Assembly: GCF_034190915.1 (NCBI RefSeq) | Contig: NW_026947490.1 | Coordinates: forward strand, 64,345,494 to 64,409,493 | Origin: Cavia porcellus | Lineage: Eukaryota; Chordata; Mammalia; Rodentia; Caviidae | Length of the DNA: 64,000 bases | Reading direction: 5' to 3' | Shown: piece after piece, positions 45,971 through 57,461 of the stretch | Layout of the letters: each line of letters opens with the position of its first letter | Numbering within the stretch: position 1 is the first letter of the stretch | Notes under the pieces: generated by a model | Seen by the model: the letters and a program-made list of their open reading frames with translations, nothing else | What the model was told of the DNA's origin: nothing | The model's database searches: none | Program-made: the position numbers and the translations under genes

Positions 45971-47919
45971 TTAAAATTAGGAAAGACAGGGTTTTTTTCC
46001 CCCACAATTTTTAGTTTTCAACCTGGAAAAGTGCCATGTGGCAGGCACCAGTGAGCTTGCTCAGTTCCCAGCAGTGTAAAACAGAAAACAAATGAAAAAC
46101 AAGACCACAACAGACGGGTGTAGGAAAGCCTAAACTACTCAAGAGTAAACAGGCAACATAGAGACTTCCCTGTTCCCCACTCAGCCCAACAGGTATAAAT
46201 TCCTGGCCAGTCTTGTTCCATCTACTTTTCCACGGCTTCCCCAAATGTGTGTTACTTTGAAGGAACCTTCAAGCATCATTCATCTGTCAACGTAGGAGAC
46301 TTTAACGTTATTAACCAGGTGAGTGTGAAGACACCTATGCAATACTTCAAGCTTCAGAAAGTTCACTGTCAATCACAAACAGAACGTTTACAGAAGAGAC
46401 GCCAAGTTGTGAGACCAATCCAAGCAATGCTATGATCAGGATCAGGTATATCCAGTCCAAAAAAGCAATCAAATTAACAATGAGAACAGTCATAACCGAG
46501 CAGAATAGTTAGGGGAACAGAATAAACCTTTAAGAATCTAAGGAAGTTATCCTGAAGTCTAGCTGTGTGTCATCATCACTTAAGGGGCTCCCAACACTGC
46601 GGCCTGCAGCACTGAATGTCCAGCCCACCCTGCCGCCTCCAGAATGCTGAGAAGTCATCCATTCACACAGTCAGCTGTGCCTTGTAAGAAAGCAGACGTC
46701 TGTGCTGCCAAGTCTATGCACAGCTCAGCTACACTGCAGGTAAGAGACCACGTACAAAACCAGAGGGAGCCGAAAACTCATCTATTCAGGAAGTGTCTGA
46801 CAAACTCATACAAGTGGCACTGAGTAAATGCAAATGACTTTTTCAATATGGTTTAAATCTGCTAGCAGAAACTGTCAGGATGTTTATACTGGCGGGTTTC
46901 TCACTTGTAAAAATGTAACTAGTTTCAGTTCTGCAGGATTATACAGCAGTCATTACTTATGTGCCTGTCTAACACTCTTAAAACTTTTACTTCACAGTTA
47001 AACATCTGCCGCTACCTGTCTGCGCCACCTGTCAGCCCTACTAAGTTACAACAGACTCATACACGTTCCAGGGATACACTGAGACGTCCCGCTGTGCGCC
47101 AACATTTCCACTGCCAATATATAAGACAACTGCCTCAGTTACAGGGCCATGGGGGCACATAACGTGCACCTCACAGGCTGGACGGGGTCACTTACCCACC
47201 TGTTCCACTAATAATGCTCAGTGCTACTGAACTAAATGAGAATAAAGCCCCTCTAAGAAATGGGCATATGCAAGCCAGCGGGTGCGTCTGGTCTCTCACC
47301 GACTGCCTGGATACTGCCTGCCCCAGGCCTGTCCGCCTCACCCACACACAAACTCCTTTGAGGTCACAGTCCTGTCTGAAGCTTCCTGCTGCACACAGCA
47401 GCTAGCACCTAAAAGATTCGATCACCGCTGGCTGTGTGCATGATCTAAGTAGTGATCTGGGTGAGCAGAAACTGATGACTGAATAGACAGCTCATCTGTC
47501 CATCCAGCTCCCCTTCCCTTTCTGTGGTTTGTTGTCACACAGCTGAAACTTTGCCAAGTTTCATTCCTTCTGGCCTGCTCTCACCTATCACCTTTACAAC
47601 TCTTAACAGCAACCATCGTCCTGCAGGACAGAAAGGGGAAGCTGCAGTGATGTCCCCTGACTTAACACACAGTTAATTTTGTTCTGGGCCATATCCCTCT
47701 GTTCAAAACATTACTCAACGGTACTGCAGGCATCACTCCATGAGGGTGAGCACGTCTACGGGTAGCACATCAGAAAGAACACCTGTTACCAGCTCCATCA
47801 GCAAGCACTAACCACAGACCACACTCACTCACTCGCCTGTTCCATTAATGATGCTCCTAAGCAATACAAAGTTCTCTGAAAATTTACATGTATTGGCTTT
47901 TTGTTTTCTTTTTCTTATG
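45971..47919. other. intronic stretch, nothing recognised
   Basis: About 2 kb of mixed composition without a SINE, L1 or exon-like segment I can support. Confidence 0.4.
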
Positions 47920-48750
47920 GAAGGAAGACATAAGAACAGCCAACATATGCATGGAAAAGTGCTCAACACCACAATTAGGGAAATGTAAATTAAAGCCACG
48001 ATGTGATCATATCTATCACCTCACTCAGCCAGGATGGCTGTGAGCAGAAATACAAAAGACGCTAGGGAGGATGTGGAGAAAAGGGAAATCATGTGCACTG
48101 TCGGTAGGAACAGAAATTAGAACAGCTATCATGGAAAACAGTATGGAGGGTTTTCAAAAATTAAAAATAGATCTGCCATATGATCCGCACCCTGTGTATA
48201 TCCAAGAGAAACGGAATCAGTGTCAGGGAGGCATCTGCACTCCCACGTTTGTGACAGCACTACTTGCAGATGCCAAGAAACGAAAACAACCTCAGTGTCC
48301 GTCAGCTGGTGAACGGATAAAGCAAATACCCTCACACTCAGTGGAACACCACTGAGCCATGAGAATGAACCCTGTCACTCAGAGCAATGCAGATGGAGCA
48401 GAGATCAGACTGTTCAGGAAACAAGCCAGGCACAGCAGGGAAAGCAGCACATGATCTCTCTTACGTGTGAGTCTAGATTGGGAGTAGAGCAGCAGTTCCC
48501 AGAGGTCGGGGAGAGGGAAAGGAAAGCTGACCCACGAGTCCTAAGGCGACGGGCAGCTCCGGTATGCTGCTCAACAGCAGGCTGACTGTAGACAATGACC
48601 TTGGACCTTGGACCTCTGAATGTTTTCACCACAGAGAAAATGGTAACTATTTTGGGACATGTGGTTACCCTGATGTAAACACTGCACAGTGTACATCCAT
48701 ATGGAAACATTGCAAGGAGCCCCACAATAGGAACTTTTTAAAATTAAAAC
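47920..48750 (+). mobile_element. old LINE-1 3' end
   Basis: Worn ORF2 C-terminal sequence (GKCKLKPRCDHIYHLT-like near 47985; EDVEKREIMCTVG-like near 48070; LPYDPHPVYIQEKR near 48170; WQ/PQCPSAGERIKQ near 48290) and a 3' UTR. It ends in an A-rich tail near 48740-48752, into which the next element inserted. Confidence 0.8.
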
Positions 48751-48759
48751 ATTAAATTT
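48751..48759 (+). repeat. target-site duplication, left, of the 48.8-52.4 kb element
   Basis: ATTAAATTT, repeated at 52380-52388. Short and AT-rich, so weaker evidence alone, but both lie exactly at the element edges. Confidence 0.7.
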
Positions 48760-49847
48760 GGAGAGTGCTGAAAATGGCGGCGAGCTAGGGGATCGAGTGA
48801 AGAGTCTCTCCAGAGAATTCAAACTCAAAGCTAAAAAAAGACAGCATGGAGAGGACCAGACAAATCGATAGCGATTCTTATTAACCAAGACAGTACAGCT
48901 GGAGGATTTAAAGTCGTGCTGAGACCAGAGGCTGCAAATCCCGCGCCCTTAAATCAACAAACAGACTCGTGGACCCAGCATGAAAAGCTGAGTTGCTTTT
49001 GGGGACCGCGGGAAACTGAGACCCAGATCGAGACTCCAAGTAGCAGCCAGTTCTGCACCGCTGCACCAGAGCGGATGTACAAAGCTCTGGCGATTCAAAT
49101 CTAAACGGTGCACAGAAATCTGACCGGTCAGCGCTGAGCCGCGAGTGGGGGAAAAGTGGACAGCTTGGTGTGCGGCGGTCCCGGAACGAGGACTTGCACC
49201 GGACTCTGGTGAGTACAGAAAACCCCGCGGCTGCTGGGTTTGGCCAGAGAACAGCTGGCCCGCCACCACGGGGAAATCAATAACACAGAGTCTGGTGCAG
49301 ACATATTAGCCTGGCGGCAGAAACCGCAGCTTGGTGACATCACCAGGTCCCCCTGTAGGGAGGGCTGGTGGAAGACATCTTGAGTCCTGGCAGAGCCTGA
49401 TTACTTGCTGGCTTCAGCTCCACACAGAGAACTTAGTGGGAGCCATCTTGGTTTTGGGCAGATCTGCTTTTCTGGTGCTCCTATCACAGAGAGGTTTGGA
49501 AGAGAACGGCTGGGACCTGGGCAGAATCCTGTGCCATTACTCAGCTGCTTCTGATTCAAAGAGAACTGGCAGGAGCTACTGGGGCTAAACCAAGCCTCTG
49601 CTTGGGGCCCAATAAGCAGATACAAAATAGTCACAACTCAGTGACAACCAGAAAGTACAGCCTAATTTATGAACTAACTGACACAGAGGCTAGAGACTAG
49701 ACTGTACCGCCCCTACATCCCAGCCTACCCCAGATAACAGCAAATTGGGGAGGACAGCAAAAACTCAAGCCAGCACGCTTCTGAAAGGCCCTAAGCAATT
49801 CGGAGAGGGCCAGAGAACTCCAGGACAGTCTGAAAGAAACCAGAAAC

Positions 49848-50947
49848 ATGACAAGAGATAAAAATAAAAAAAAATCTCCAGCTGTTCAACAGGAGAAATT
49901 AAACCCAAGAGAACTAAACACTGAAGAGAACAAGCACAGTAACCATCCTCTACTCGACACAGCATCAGCCGAAATTAAAAAGTACTTACATGATCTCATA
50001 GAGGAATTTAAAGATGTACTCCTGATCCAAGTGAGGCAAGATATAAAGAGATTAATTAAAGAAATGACAAGCCCCGCCCAAGAGAACACAGATGGAAGAA
50101 CTGAGGAAATCAGAAAAGAAAGAGAAGCATCTGAAGAAGAATTTAAGCATAACTTAGAATACATGAAACAGATCCAAAGAGAATATCAGGAAACTAAGAA
50201 CTCCATTGAATACTGGCAAAATGCCTTGACAGAAACTAAAGACAACCTTCTGAAACTTGAAGAGAGATTTAGGGCTTATGAACGTGAAAGAAAAAGCCTC
50301 TTAAAAATAACAAGGAACCAGAAAGAAGCAATTCTAAAACTGGAAGATGATAAAAAGATACATAACCTAAGGATAATGAATGTGAGTGAGGAAGCAGGAA
50401 CAACCAAAAATGAAATACAAAAAATATTCACAGAGATATTAAAGCAAAATTTCCCACGTATAGCAAAAAGAAATGATATCCAGATAAAAGAAGCATACAG
50501 AACGCCAGCTACCTACAACCAAAACAGATCTACGCCTAGGCATATAATAATCGAGATCCCAGAAATCCACCAAAAAAAACCAGAATATTAAAAGCAGCCA
50601 GAGAAAGGATGCAGGTTACCTATAACGGGAAATCTATCAAAATAACAGCAGACTTATCAACACAAACTCTTAAGTCAAGAAGGGAGTGGGGAGAAATATT
50701 CCAAGTCCTGAAGGAAAAAAATATGCAACCTAAGTTCATATATCCGTCAAAACTCTCTCTAAAAATTAATGAAGAAATAAGATACTTTCAAGACAAGGAG
50801 GAACTGTGGAAGTTCGTGGCCACCAATCCAACCCTACAGAGAGCGCTGAAGGACATTACAGAGAAAGAGAGGAAGAGATATCAGGATTACAGCTACAGTG
50901 GCAGAGAAGCCTCAGTGAACGGGGCAGACCATGGAACGAGGGAATAA
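49848..50947 (+). pseudogene. L1-type ORF1 with one frameshift
   Basis: ATG 49848 opens 247 codons to TAA 50589-50591. The C-terminal part continues in the -1 frame to TAA 50945-50947. The shift lies at an A run (CAAAAAAAAC, 50571-50580) just before AGAATATTAAAAGC. There is a basic N-terminus (DKNKKKSP), a coiled coil (about residues 45-165), an RRM-type domain (NLRIMNVSEEAG; IKEAYRTPATYNQNRSTPRH) and a C-terminal domain (RILKAARERMQVTYNGKSIK; LKSRREWGEIFQVLKEKN). The downstream segment keeps the consensus residues well. The same frame change at the same place occurs in the ORF1 at 20603-21573. Confidence 0.92.
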
Positions 50948-52379
50948 GGTGGACAAATTATAGCAGAAAAGTGGAGTAGCAGACATGAGGCAGAGACGGT
51001 AAGCTAGTCTTTGGTAGAGACAGCTCTGAAACTATATTTAAAAAAAAAAAAAGCAGAGGTCATTGCTAATGGTGTATAACGATTTAAAAGACACAGTAGT
51101 CCTAGTGCCATATTTAGATTGAATTAAATTTGTTCTGGTCTGTCCACTCATATCAGATTTGAGGACACAGACCTCTAGAACCAAAAATAGCAGGTTATAC
51201 CACGGTAACTATCCTTACTTTCCTATTGACTTAGGCTGAAATTCTGTATTACTTACATTGTCTTACTATGACTGATCTTAATTGTATCTGAATCATAAGA
51301 CTATTGGTTGGCCTTGACTGATCCTATTTGAAATCGGTATGCGTGTTAGAATCAACCCTAAAAGTAGAGGAAACTACTCTGAGCATGACAAGATGTAAAG
51401 GATATCCATACTGGTATGAATCAGTAACAGCTCTCAAATACTACAATGCAGTCAAAGATAAGTTTTTATAAAAATAGGTGATAGTATGTTTAACTATAAT
51501 AAGCCAGTGTTGTCGACAAATCTATTGAAAATAACAAGAGAAAACATAGTAGCTACGGAAGATCATTTATATTATAGTTTTATAAGTCCTATCCATTGCA
51601 TGTTTATCTAGGAAATTGTTTCGTTGTCTTGTTATGACTTGGTTTTCCCTATAATACAGAGAGGATAGGAACAAATACTCTGAGGAAGAGACCTGAAAAA
51701 CCCGAGGCTTATTTTGTAGCATTATAATATAAATTCTAGCAATCTATTGCTTGCTGATTAAAATGACTCTGGACTGGTTTCTTCAGCTCAACTTCAGCAT
51801 ATGCAGAGATGGGGACGGCTATCACAAAGAGAATGAGAGATGCGATGGTAGTTGGTATTGTCTTCCCTAATTTGGAACTTGAGGACCTAAAAAGACTCCA
51901 TCATCCTGTAATGATTTGATTAGTTCTATAATATGCAATAAGTATAGAAAGTGGGTGAAGTTAGGGACAACTATTTGTAAGAAGCTAGAGACAGTTAGAT
52001 AAGGTAGATCTCCAGTGGACTTGCTTTGAAATCTGTATTTCTTTAAATTGTTTTTTATTTTTTTTAAATGTTCTGTTCTGTTTTGATATGGTTAACCTTA
52101 TCCTCTTAGAGATGTAAAACAAATAGGTGGGACTGATAATCATATTACGGAGCTTTTGTTCGGCCATAGAGCAGAATGGTTTGTAGGGTCATTTTTTTGA
52201 ATGTCATTCTATATACTTTAATTCTATAACCTGAACAGCCATTTCGAAGATGACAATTTGTAACTTATCAACTGGCAATTTCTTACCTTTTGTTTGTCTG
52301 TAATTTAGTATTATTTCTACCCTTTTTTTTAATCTCCATGTATTTTTTTTTCGTTTCCTTTTCTTTAAATAAAAAAAAA
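50948..52379 (+). other. 3' UTR of the second ORF1-only element
   Basis: AT-rich. It aligns in its last 300 bp to 27100-27300 and 41630-41820 (GACAATTTGTAACTTATCAA versus GACAATATGTAACCTATTAA). Modules with the core AATAGCAGG...CGGTAACTATC can be picked out near 51183 and 51528, more diverged than in the other copies. Confidence 0.65.
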
Positions 52380-52388
52380 ATTAAATTT

Positions 52389-52817
52389 ATTAAGGAAACA
52401 TTTAAAAAATAAATGTAAACTAACCCTCTGCTTAGTATCAAGAAAAAAGTGATTCAAATCATGTTAAGAATCTTTTAGTTAACTACAAATAACTGCTGAA
52501 ATATCAGATTCCTGGTCATTCAAGTGTACAAAATGAACTATCTGAAATGGGCCTAGACCTCTGATGAACAGCAAAGAAGGATGGGAAGGGGTCCTTTGCC
52601 CACCAGCTCCACTAGTCATCCCAAACCAATGGCATACTATCACTGTGGACATGTCTTCAGCGTTGAGCACACTTTAAGGTGGGCTCCAGGCCACGGTGAA
52701 TTTCACAGACCTTAGCTGGCTTGGGAACTAATTTCTGAGCAGTGCACCTCACACCAATGGCTGCGTGCTATGCTTGCAAGGGCAGCACTTACTTTGAGCA
52801 CATCAGTCGGTACTTAC
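52389..52817. other. intron remainder before the small exon
   Basis: Nothing recognised. Confidence 0.5.
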
Positions 52818-52846
52818 CCTGCTGTCTCTGTATATATCAAACACAA
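52818..52846 (-). CDS. CDC123: CDC123 29-nt micro-exon
   Basis: The gene strand reads acceptor TTTACAG, then TTGTGTTTGATATATACAGA and GACAGCAGG, donor GTAAGT. Joined to the T that ends the previous exon, it encodes F-V-F-D-I-Y-R-D-S-R, a conserved CDC123 segment leading into GKVWLIDF. It is too short to show in open-frame searches. The donor (AGG/GTAAGT) is strong. Confidence 0.96.
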
Positions 52847-53682
52847 CTGTAAAGGAGAAAAAACTCAGTTACCAGTGCGCTAATATTTTCACAATGCAAA
52901 GTTTGAAAATTAAAGTACATTTTATTGCTAAACAAAGTGGAGTATTTGGCCATGAATACTTAATGCTTCTAAGCCTCAAAACTTCAAACATTAAAATGTA
53001 CACTTGAAATAAAAAAATGAACCCTGCACTGATTTTTTAAATGTAATTTTGTTTGCTTCTTCTGTATCCCTAACTATAACATTCCCTTGAATCTAAAAAT
53101 TCACACAAAACACACACATTATCTCAGCCAACTCACTAGTGTAACTGGCTGCACTGGAATGAAGGAATCTGGCACCGAGAAAGTACTCACGTGAGGAGCA
53201 CCCATCACCAACCCGGGAAAGAAACGTGTCAAATCTACAGTACTAAAGCAGAAAAATCTAATGCCACTGATGGCACGACTCACAATTTTTAAACCAAATT
53301 TGCCAAAGAACACAGTCTTGGCAAATAGGGAAAAAGTATATCACAGCAGATATAATTTTAAGACGTACAAAAATTCTCCAATACACTGCATACTTTCAAT
53401 TATTAAAAACAACTCCAAAGATTTACTTTGTAATTGCCCTTTTATTCAAACATGGGTGCAGCACCTCTTTCTCTAGATGAACTCTGTAAAATACACAAAC
53501 ATCTAGACTGCAGGACAGAGAACTGCCTCAGCAATAAGAATGCATTCCAATTAGTAAGATGAACCAATATGCAAACCACTGGCAACATAACCAGTAACAC
53601 AGTATTCCAAATTTGGTATTTAAATCAGATGCAGTTACACATGTGCTTTAATTCACTACAATGTGCCAATAAGAATACTTAC

Positions 53683-53805
53683 AGTCTTCATCTAAGAATT
53701 TATATTGTATGTGCTTCTTGAAGAACTCTTGTATGGATCTGCAAATTTCTTCCTTTTGTTTGCAAATATGATCATAGTATTGTGTGTAGTCCCTCTGAGA
53801 AATAC
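53683..53805 (-). CDS. CDC123: CDC123 exon ISQRDYTQYYDH
   Basis: 123 nt, entering with GT (completing Gly) and leaving with T (starting Phe). It begins ISQRDYTQYYDHICKQKEEI and ends FFKKHIQYKFLDED. Acceptor ATCAG, donor GTAAG. It carries the highly conserved RDYTQYYDH block of the family. From memory human has HISKQKEEI and RRCIQDFF where this copy has HICKQKEEI and CRSIQEFF. Confidence 0.97.
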
Positions 53806-55177
53806 CTGATGAGAAAATATTTACTGTTATACAATATTCTTTGAAAAAAAACTGGCATGTAATGAAACTTTTAAGAAAACCATTAAAGTAGGTCAGAAGA
53901 TTAATCAGATGAATGCTGCATAATACATTACTCACTTGAAAAGATTATATCGATAAATGAATTCTGAGGTTTCAGGTTACTATGCATTCTTACTTTTAGA
54001 AAGTTCTTTTTTTGTATAGCACGAGAAAACTTTAGTCATAAGAAGGTTTGTTATGTGAAAAGTAAAAGCAACAATTTTAAACCTGCACATATGGTCAACT
54101 GCTGGTACTTTAATTTTTCTAAGAATGTCTCTACACATTGGTATTCTCTTCTACATTTTTTGAGGAAAATTTAAAATATTTCATATCATTTGCCATATTC
54201 ATACTGAATTTTATGGGAGTTGTTTTTCTTGTTTATACTTATAACTCTGCCTTCCCAAGTCTGATCTTTCAAGTGATGGAAAAATAAACATCTTTTCAAA
54301 GTGATCTGTTGACATTACTCCAAATGTACTGAAGAATCTACTGAATGAACTCCCAAAATATGCTATTTCCTACAGTAAAGGACTCTGGTCTGAAATAGGG
54401 CTTCCACGTCCCTCTTGGTAACACAGTGTAACTCCATTCTTTAGCACAGACAGCACTCTTTTTAAAGAATTTCTAACAACATGAAAAATTTAAATGCTCC
54501 AAGTTTCTTTTAATTATGTTAATAAATGTCAACATCATATCCAATGAGTGTGTATATTCTATTCAAATTACACTTTTCTTGATCAATGGTAAAATTTATT
54601 TCACAGAAAACATGCAGATCAAATATTTAAGAACAAATTAACTTCAATATATAACTTACATGAATCATAGCAAACAGAATAGTAATGTAAAAGAATATGG
54701 GTAACAGTACTTTACTCATCTTTCCACATTTTTTCTTTTGCTAGAAAAATAAACAGTGCTCTAACAATAGAAACACAGGTTCAAAAGCTTAGCTTTTTAT
54801 GAGGCTTAAAACAAGTAGTTGCGAATAATACTTGTAAAATTTCGAATAAAAAGCAGGTAACATTACACATATGCCAAAAGTGATGCTTACCAACAATATT
54901 TCAGACAGTACCAGCTGGGTGGAAGTGGCCCCTCATATTAAAGCTGAGGATAACTCTATCCTATTACCAGAAGTTGCTACCCATCTAAAGCCTGGCTTCT
55001 TTGGTTTTATTTTAAATTGACACATAAAAAGAATACCTATTTGCATGCAGCATGATGTTTTGAGATAATGATTAAAATTATTTATTTACATAATGGAAAA
55101 CTTTTCAGCCATAAAAGAAAATCCAGACATTTATTGTCTTCTTCTAAAGATTACTTTCAAATGTAAAAAGAACTCAC
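53806..55177. other. CDC123 intron, AT-rich, no repeat recognised
   Basis: 1372 bp with no SINE or L1 visible by eye. Confidence 0.6.
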
Positions 55178-55253
55178 CAATTAGCTTATTCTCCTTGACA
55201 AAACATCGAAATTCAGCCCCAGGAATTAATTCACACCATTTTCTGAGAACAAG
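55178..55253 (-). CDS. CDC123: CDC123 exon LVLRKWCELIPGAEFRCFV
   Basis: 76 nt, entering in phase 0 and leaving with one base (G). It encodes LVLRKWCELIPGAEFRCFVK and then ENKLI. Acceptor TCTACAG, donor GTGAG. The EFRCFVK strand is part of the conserved ATP-grasp core. Confidence 0.97.
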
Positions 55254-55374
55254 CTGTAGACAAAGGAAAAGAATGTAATATAGCTATGCAAGGTCTAACA
55301 GAAAATTTCATGCAAAGATTATTTCTTAATAATTGTCATTAAAAATGATTCAAAACCAGGTGGCATCATAAAAC

Positions 55375-55723
55375 ACAAGTGTCATGGTTTATGTTGTGGC
55401 TCCCTGGCCTCATGTGCTTGCATTATGCATTTGTGATTGGTTGATTGTCTAGTGCTTGGATTGGGGGTGTGACTGCAACAGCGACTAGGGGTGGAGCCAG
55501 GATGTGATGTAATGGCAGGAAAAAGGTGTGTCTTTCTTGCCTGTTTCCTCCTTGCTGTTTGCAGCCACCATGAACTGTGGTCCAGGCCTGCCGCCCTTCC
55601 TCAGAGCCAACTGAGTATGGACTGAAACCTCCAAAAACTGTAAGAAATAAACCTTTCCTTTCCCAACTTTGGGCATCAGGTATTTTGTCTCAGCGACAAG
55701 TAAAAAATAACTAAGGCAACAAG
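55375..55723 (+). mobile_element. MaLR-type solo LTR with 5-bp target duplication
   Basis: The LTR is 55380-55718, starting TGTCATGGTTTATG and ending AAAAAATAACTAAGGCA, flanked by ACAAG on both sides (55375-55379 and 55719-55723). It contains an AATAAA (55647) and the blocks CCACCATGAACTG and GAAACCTCCAAAAACTGTAA shared with the LTR at 31500. It is antisense to CDC123, in an intron. No internal genes. Confidence 0.88.
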
Positions 55724-55931
55724 GTTTAGGAAATACAGGAGTGTTGTATTAGTCTACTAAGAAGGAGAAATTGTGCTAAAACTTTTTAGGGCAAAAATGT
55801 ACCTTTGAGAGTTCTAACACAGTACACAACACCAAGGATAACTAAGTAGAATCTCACCATGACTGTGCCACAAGCTGCCCTGTAATTCATGTTTTGCCCT
55901 CTTTAGGAATAGAAAAACTACTACTAATGAT

Positions 55932-56012
55932 TTCAAAACAGGGAGCGGAGCTGTGTGGTAAAGAACTTGCCTTGTATGCATGCCCTAGATTGATCCATGG
56001 CAGCACTCACAT
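55932..56012 (+). mobile_element. degenerate ID-like SINE
   Basis: GGGAGCGGAGCTGTGTGGTA and GAACTTGCCTTGTATGCATG, then ATTGATCCATGGCAGCACTC, follow the ID plan. Confidence 0.65.
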
Positions 56013-56384
56013 ATATAAATTCAGTAACCCACTCTAAGTACCATTGGGTAATCTGACTCTGATTAAGTTATTGTTAAAGTTTATCACAAAGAATCATACA
56101 TGATCCTTCCACAGTTTTTGTATTATTTTAAAGTAAACCAATTATACCATGGATCAGATCATAATTAGTCTAATATAACTAATATATTATTATATATAAA
56201 CTTTCTTCTATATGGAATTGTTACAACTTCAGGGAAAGTACAGTTGACAAATGTTTTCTATTTTTGTCTTTGTAGTTGATCAGTCCTATTTCTTTTTTTC
56301 CCTAGGAGAGTGGACTGATCCTAGAAAAGAGTGAGGTATATCCTCAGCCCTTTTAATTTAATTTAATTTTTTAAATTTTGAGAC
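56013..56384. other. intronic stretch, AT-rich, nothing recognised
   Basis: No feature seen. Confidence 0.5.
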
Positions 56385-56530
56385 AGAAGTCTGGTGTGGT
56401 AGTGCATGCCTATAATCCTAGTACTTAGGAGGCTGAGGCAGAAGGATCACCGTGACTTTGAGACCAGTCTGCGATACATATTGAGTTCAAGGCCAGCCTG
56501 AACTATAAAGCGAGACCCTGTCTCAATAAA
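56385..56530 (+). mobile_element. B1-type SINE
   Basis: GTCTGGTGTGGTAGTGCATG, TTAGGAGGCTGAGGCAGAAG, the duplicated internal block (GAGACCAGTCTGCGATACAT and CAAGGCCAGCCTGAACTATA) and GACCCTGTCTCAATAAAAC. Confidence 0.9.
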
Positions 56531-56564
56531 ACAAACCAAAACCAAAACCAAGAAAAACAAAAAA

Positions 56565-56690
56565 ACTTGTTTTGAGACAGGTTCTCACCAAATTGCCCAC
56601 CCTAGCCTCAAAACTGCAATCTTGCCACTTGGGCCTCTAAGGAACTGTGATTACAGGTGGGCTCCTCCATGCCCAGCCCAACCAGGCCCA
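56565..56690 (-). mobile_element. B1-type SINE, antisense, facing the previous one
   Basis: TTGTTTTGAGACAGGTTCTC, CCTAGCCTCAAAACTGCAAT and CTGTGATTACAGGTGGGCTC. Only 34 bp separates it from the sense B1, so the pair can fold back in RNA. Confidence 0.85.
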
Positions 56691-57461
56691 CTCTTTTGTA
56701 GCATTAGCGATGACAAGCGGCTGGCAATTCCACCTTCCTTCATCATCTGCCCTTCAAGACCTGCGCGCTATAGAACTTGAATTACTCCAGGCCCCGCTCT
56801 CTGAACACCTTTGTGAGGAGGGTTCAGTATCTCCTCTCACTCTCTCCCTCCATTTCTTTTCTTCAGTCCTCACAACTGAACCCAGAGCCTCACACCTGCT
56901 GGGCAAGAGCCACAGGTGTCTCCCTCCCCAGCCCGCAGACTGCCCCTGTCCATGACCATCTCCTGTTACACAGCAGTGCAACAGCCTGATTCATGCCTCT
57001 CCCCAAGCTAACTCGTGAGCAACCTAAGGCCAGGAACTGGGCTTTATTGATCCTTCTGTACCAGCACAAGTATGGAAACCATGGCAGGAGCATACGTAGT
57101 GTTTGTCAAGCAAAGCAGCAAAAATATAAGATAAGCAGCCACTAAAATTTATATTAAAAAGAACAACCTGGGAAAATGCTCCCTTTATAACTTTTAAAAA
57201 ACTTTAAAATGGTACGCAAAGTATTTATAATGTACACATACATACACAATCAAGAAAAGCAAATTTAAGACCAAAATGTTGATACTGAGGATATATCTGG
57301 GTGATACATTCTCTCGTTCCCTGTATTTTCTTCTGTTTTTAGTTTATTCAGAAACTTTTAAAACTATGTCCTAGAAATGTAAAATGAACCAATTTCACTT
57401 TTCGTTTTTGTGAGCTCTTGGTTAAGTCTTGTATATGTCATATTTTAAAATTAAATTTAAT
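56691..57461. other. intronic stretch, nothing recognised
   Basis: A 102-codon frame (56647-56955) has no motif. Confidence 0.45.

Larger units (their letters stand above)
48760..52379 (+). mobile_element. ORF1-only LINE-1 derivative (half-L1-like), full length
   Basis: A 3.6-kb retroposon antisense to CDC123. The 5' end GGAGAGTGCTGAAAATGGCG includes ATGGCGGCGAG (YY1-like). It has a 1.09-kb 5' UTR, ORF1 (49848-50947, one frameshift), then directly a 1.43-kb AT-rich 3' UTR ending in AAATAAAAAAAAA. There is no ORF2. It is a different subfamily from the 38.7-kb element: the 5' UTRs do not align obviously, while ORF1 and the 3' UTR do so only distantly. Confidence 0.9.
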
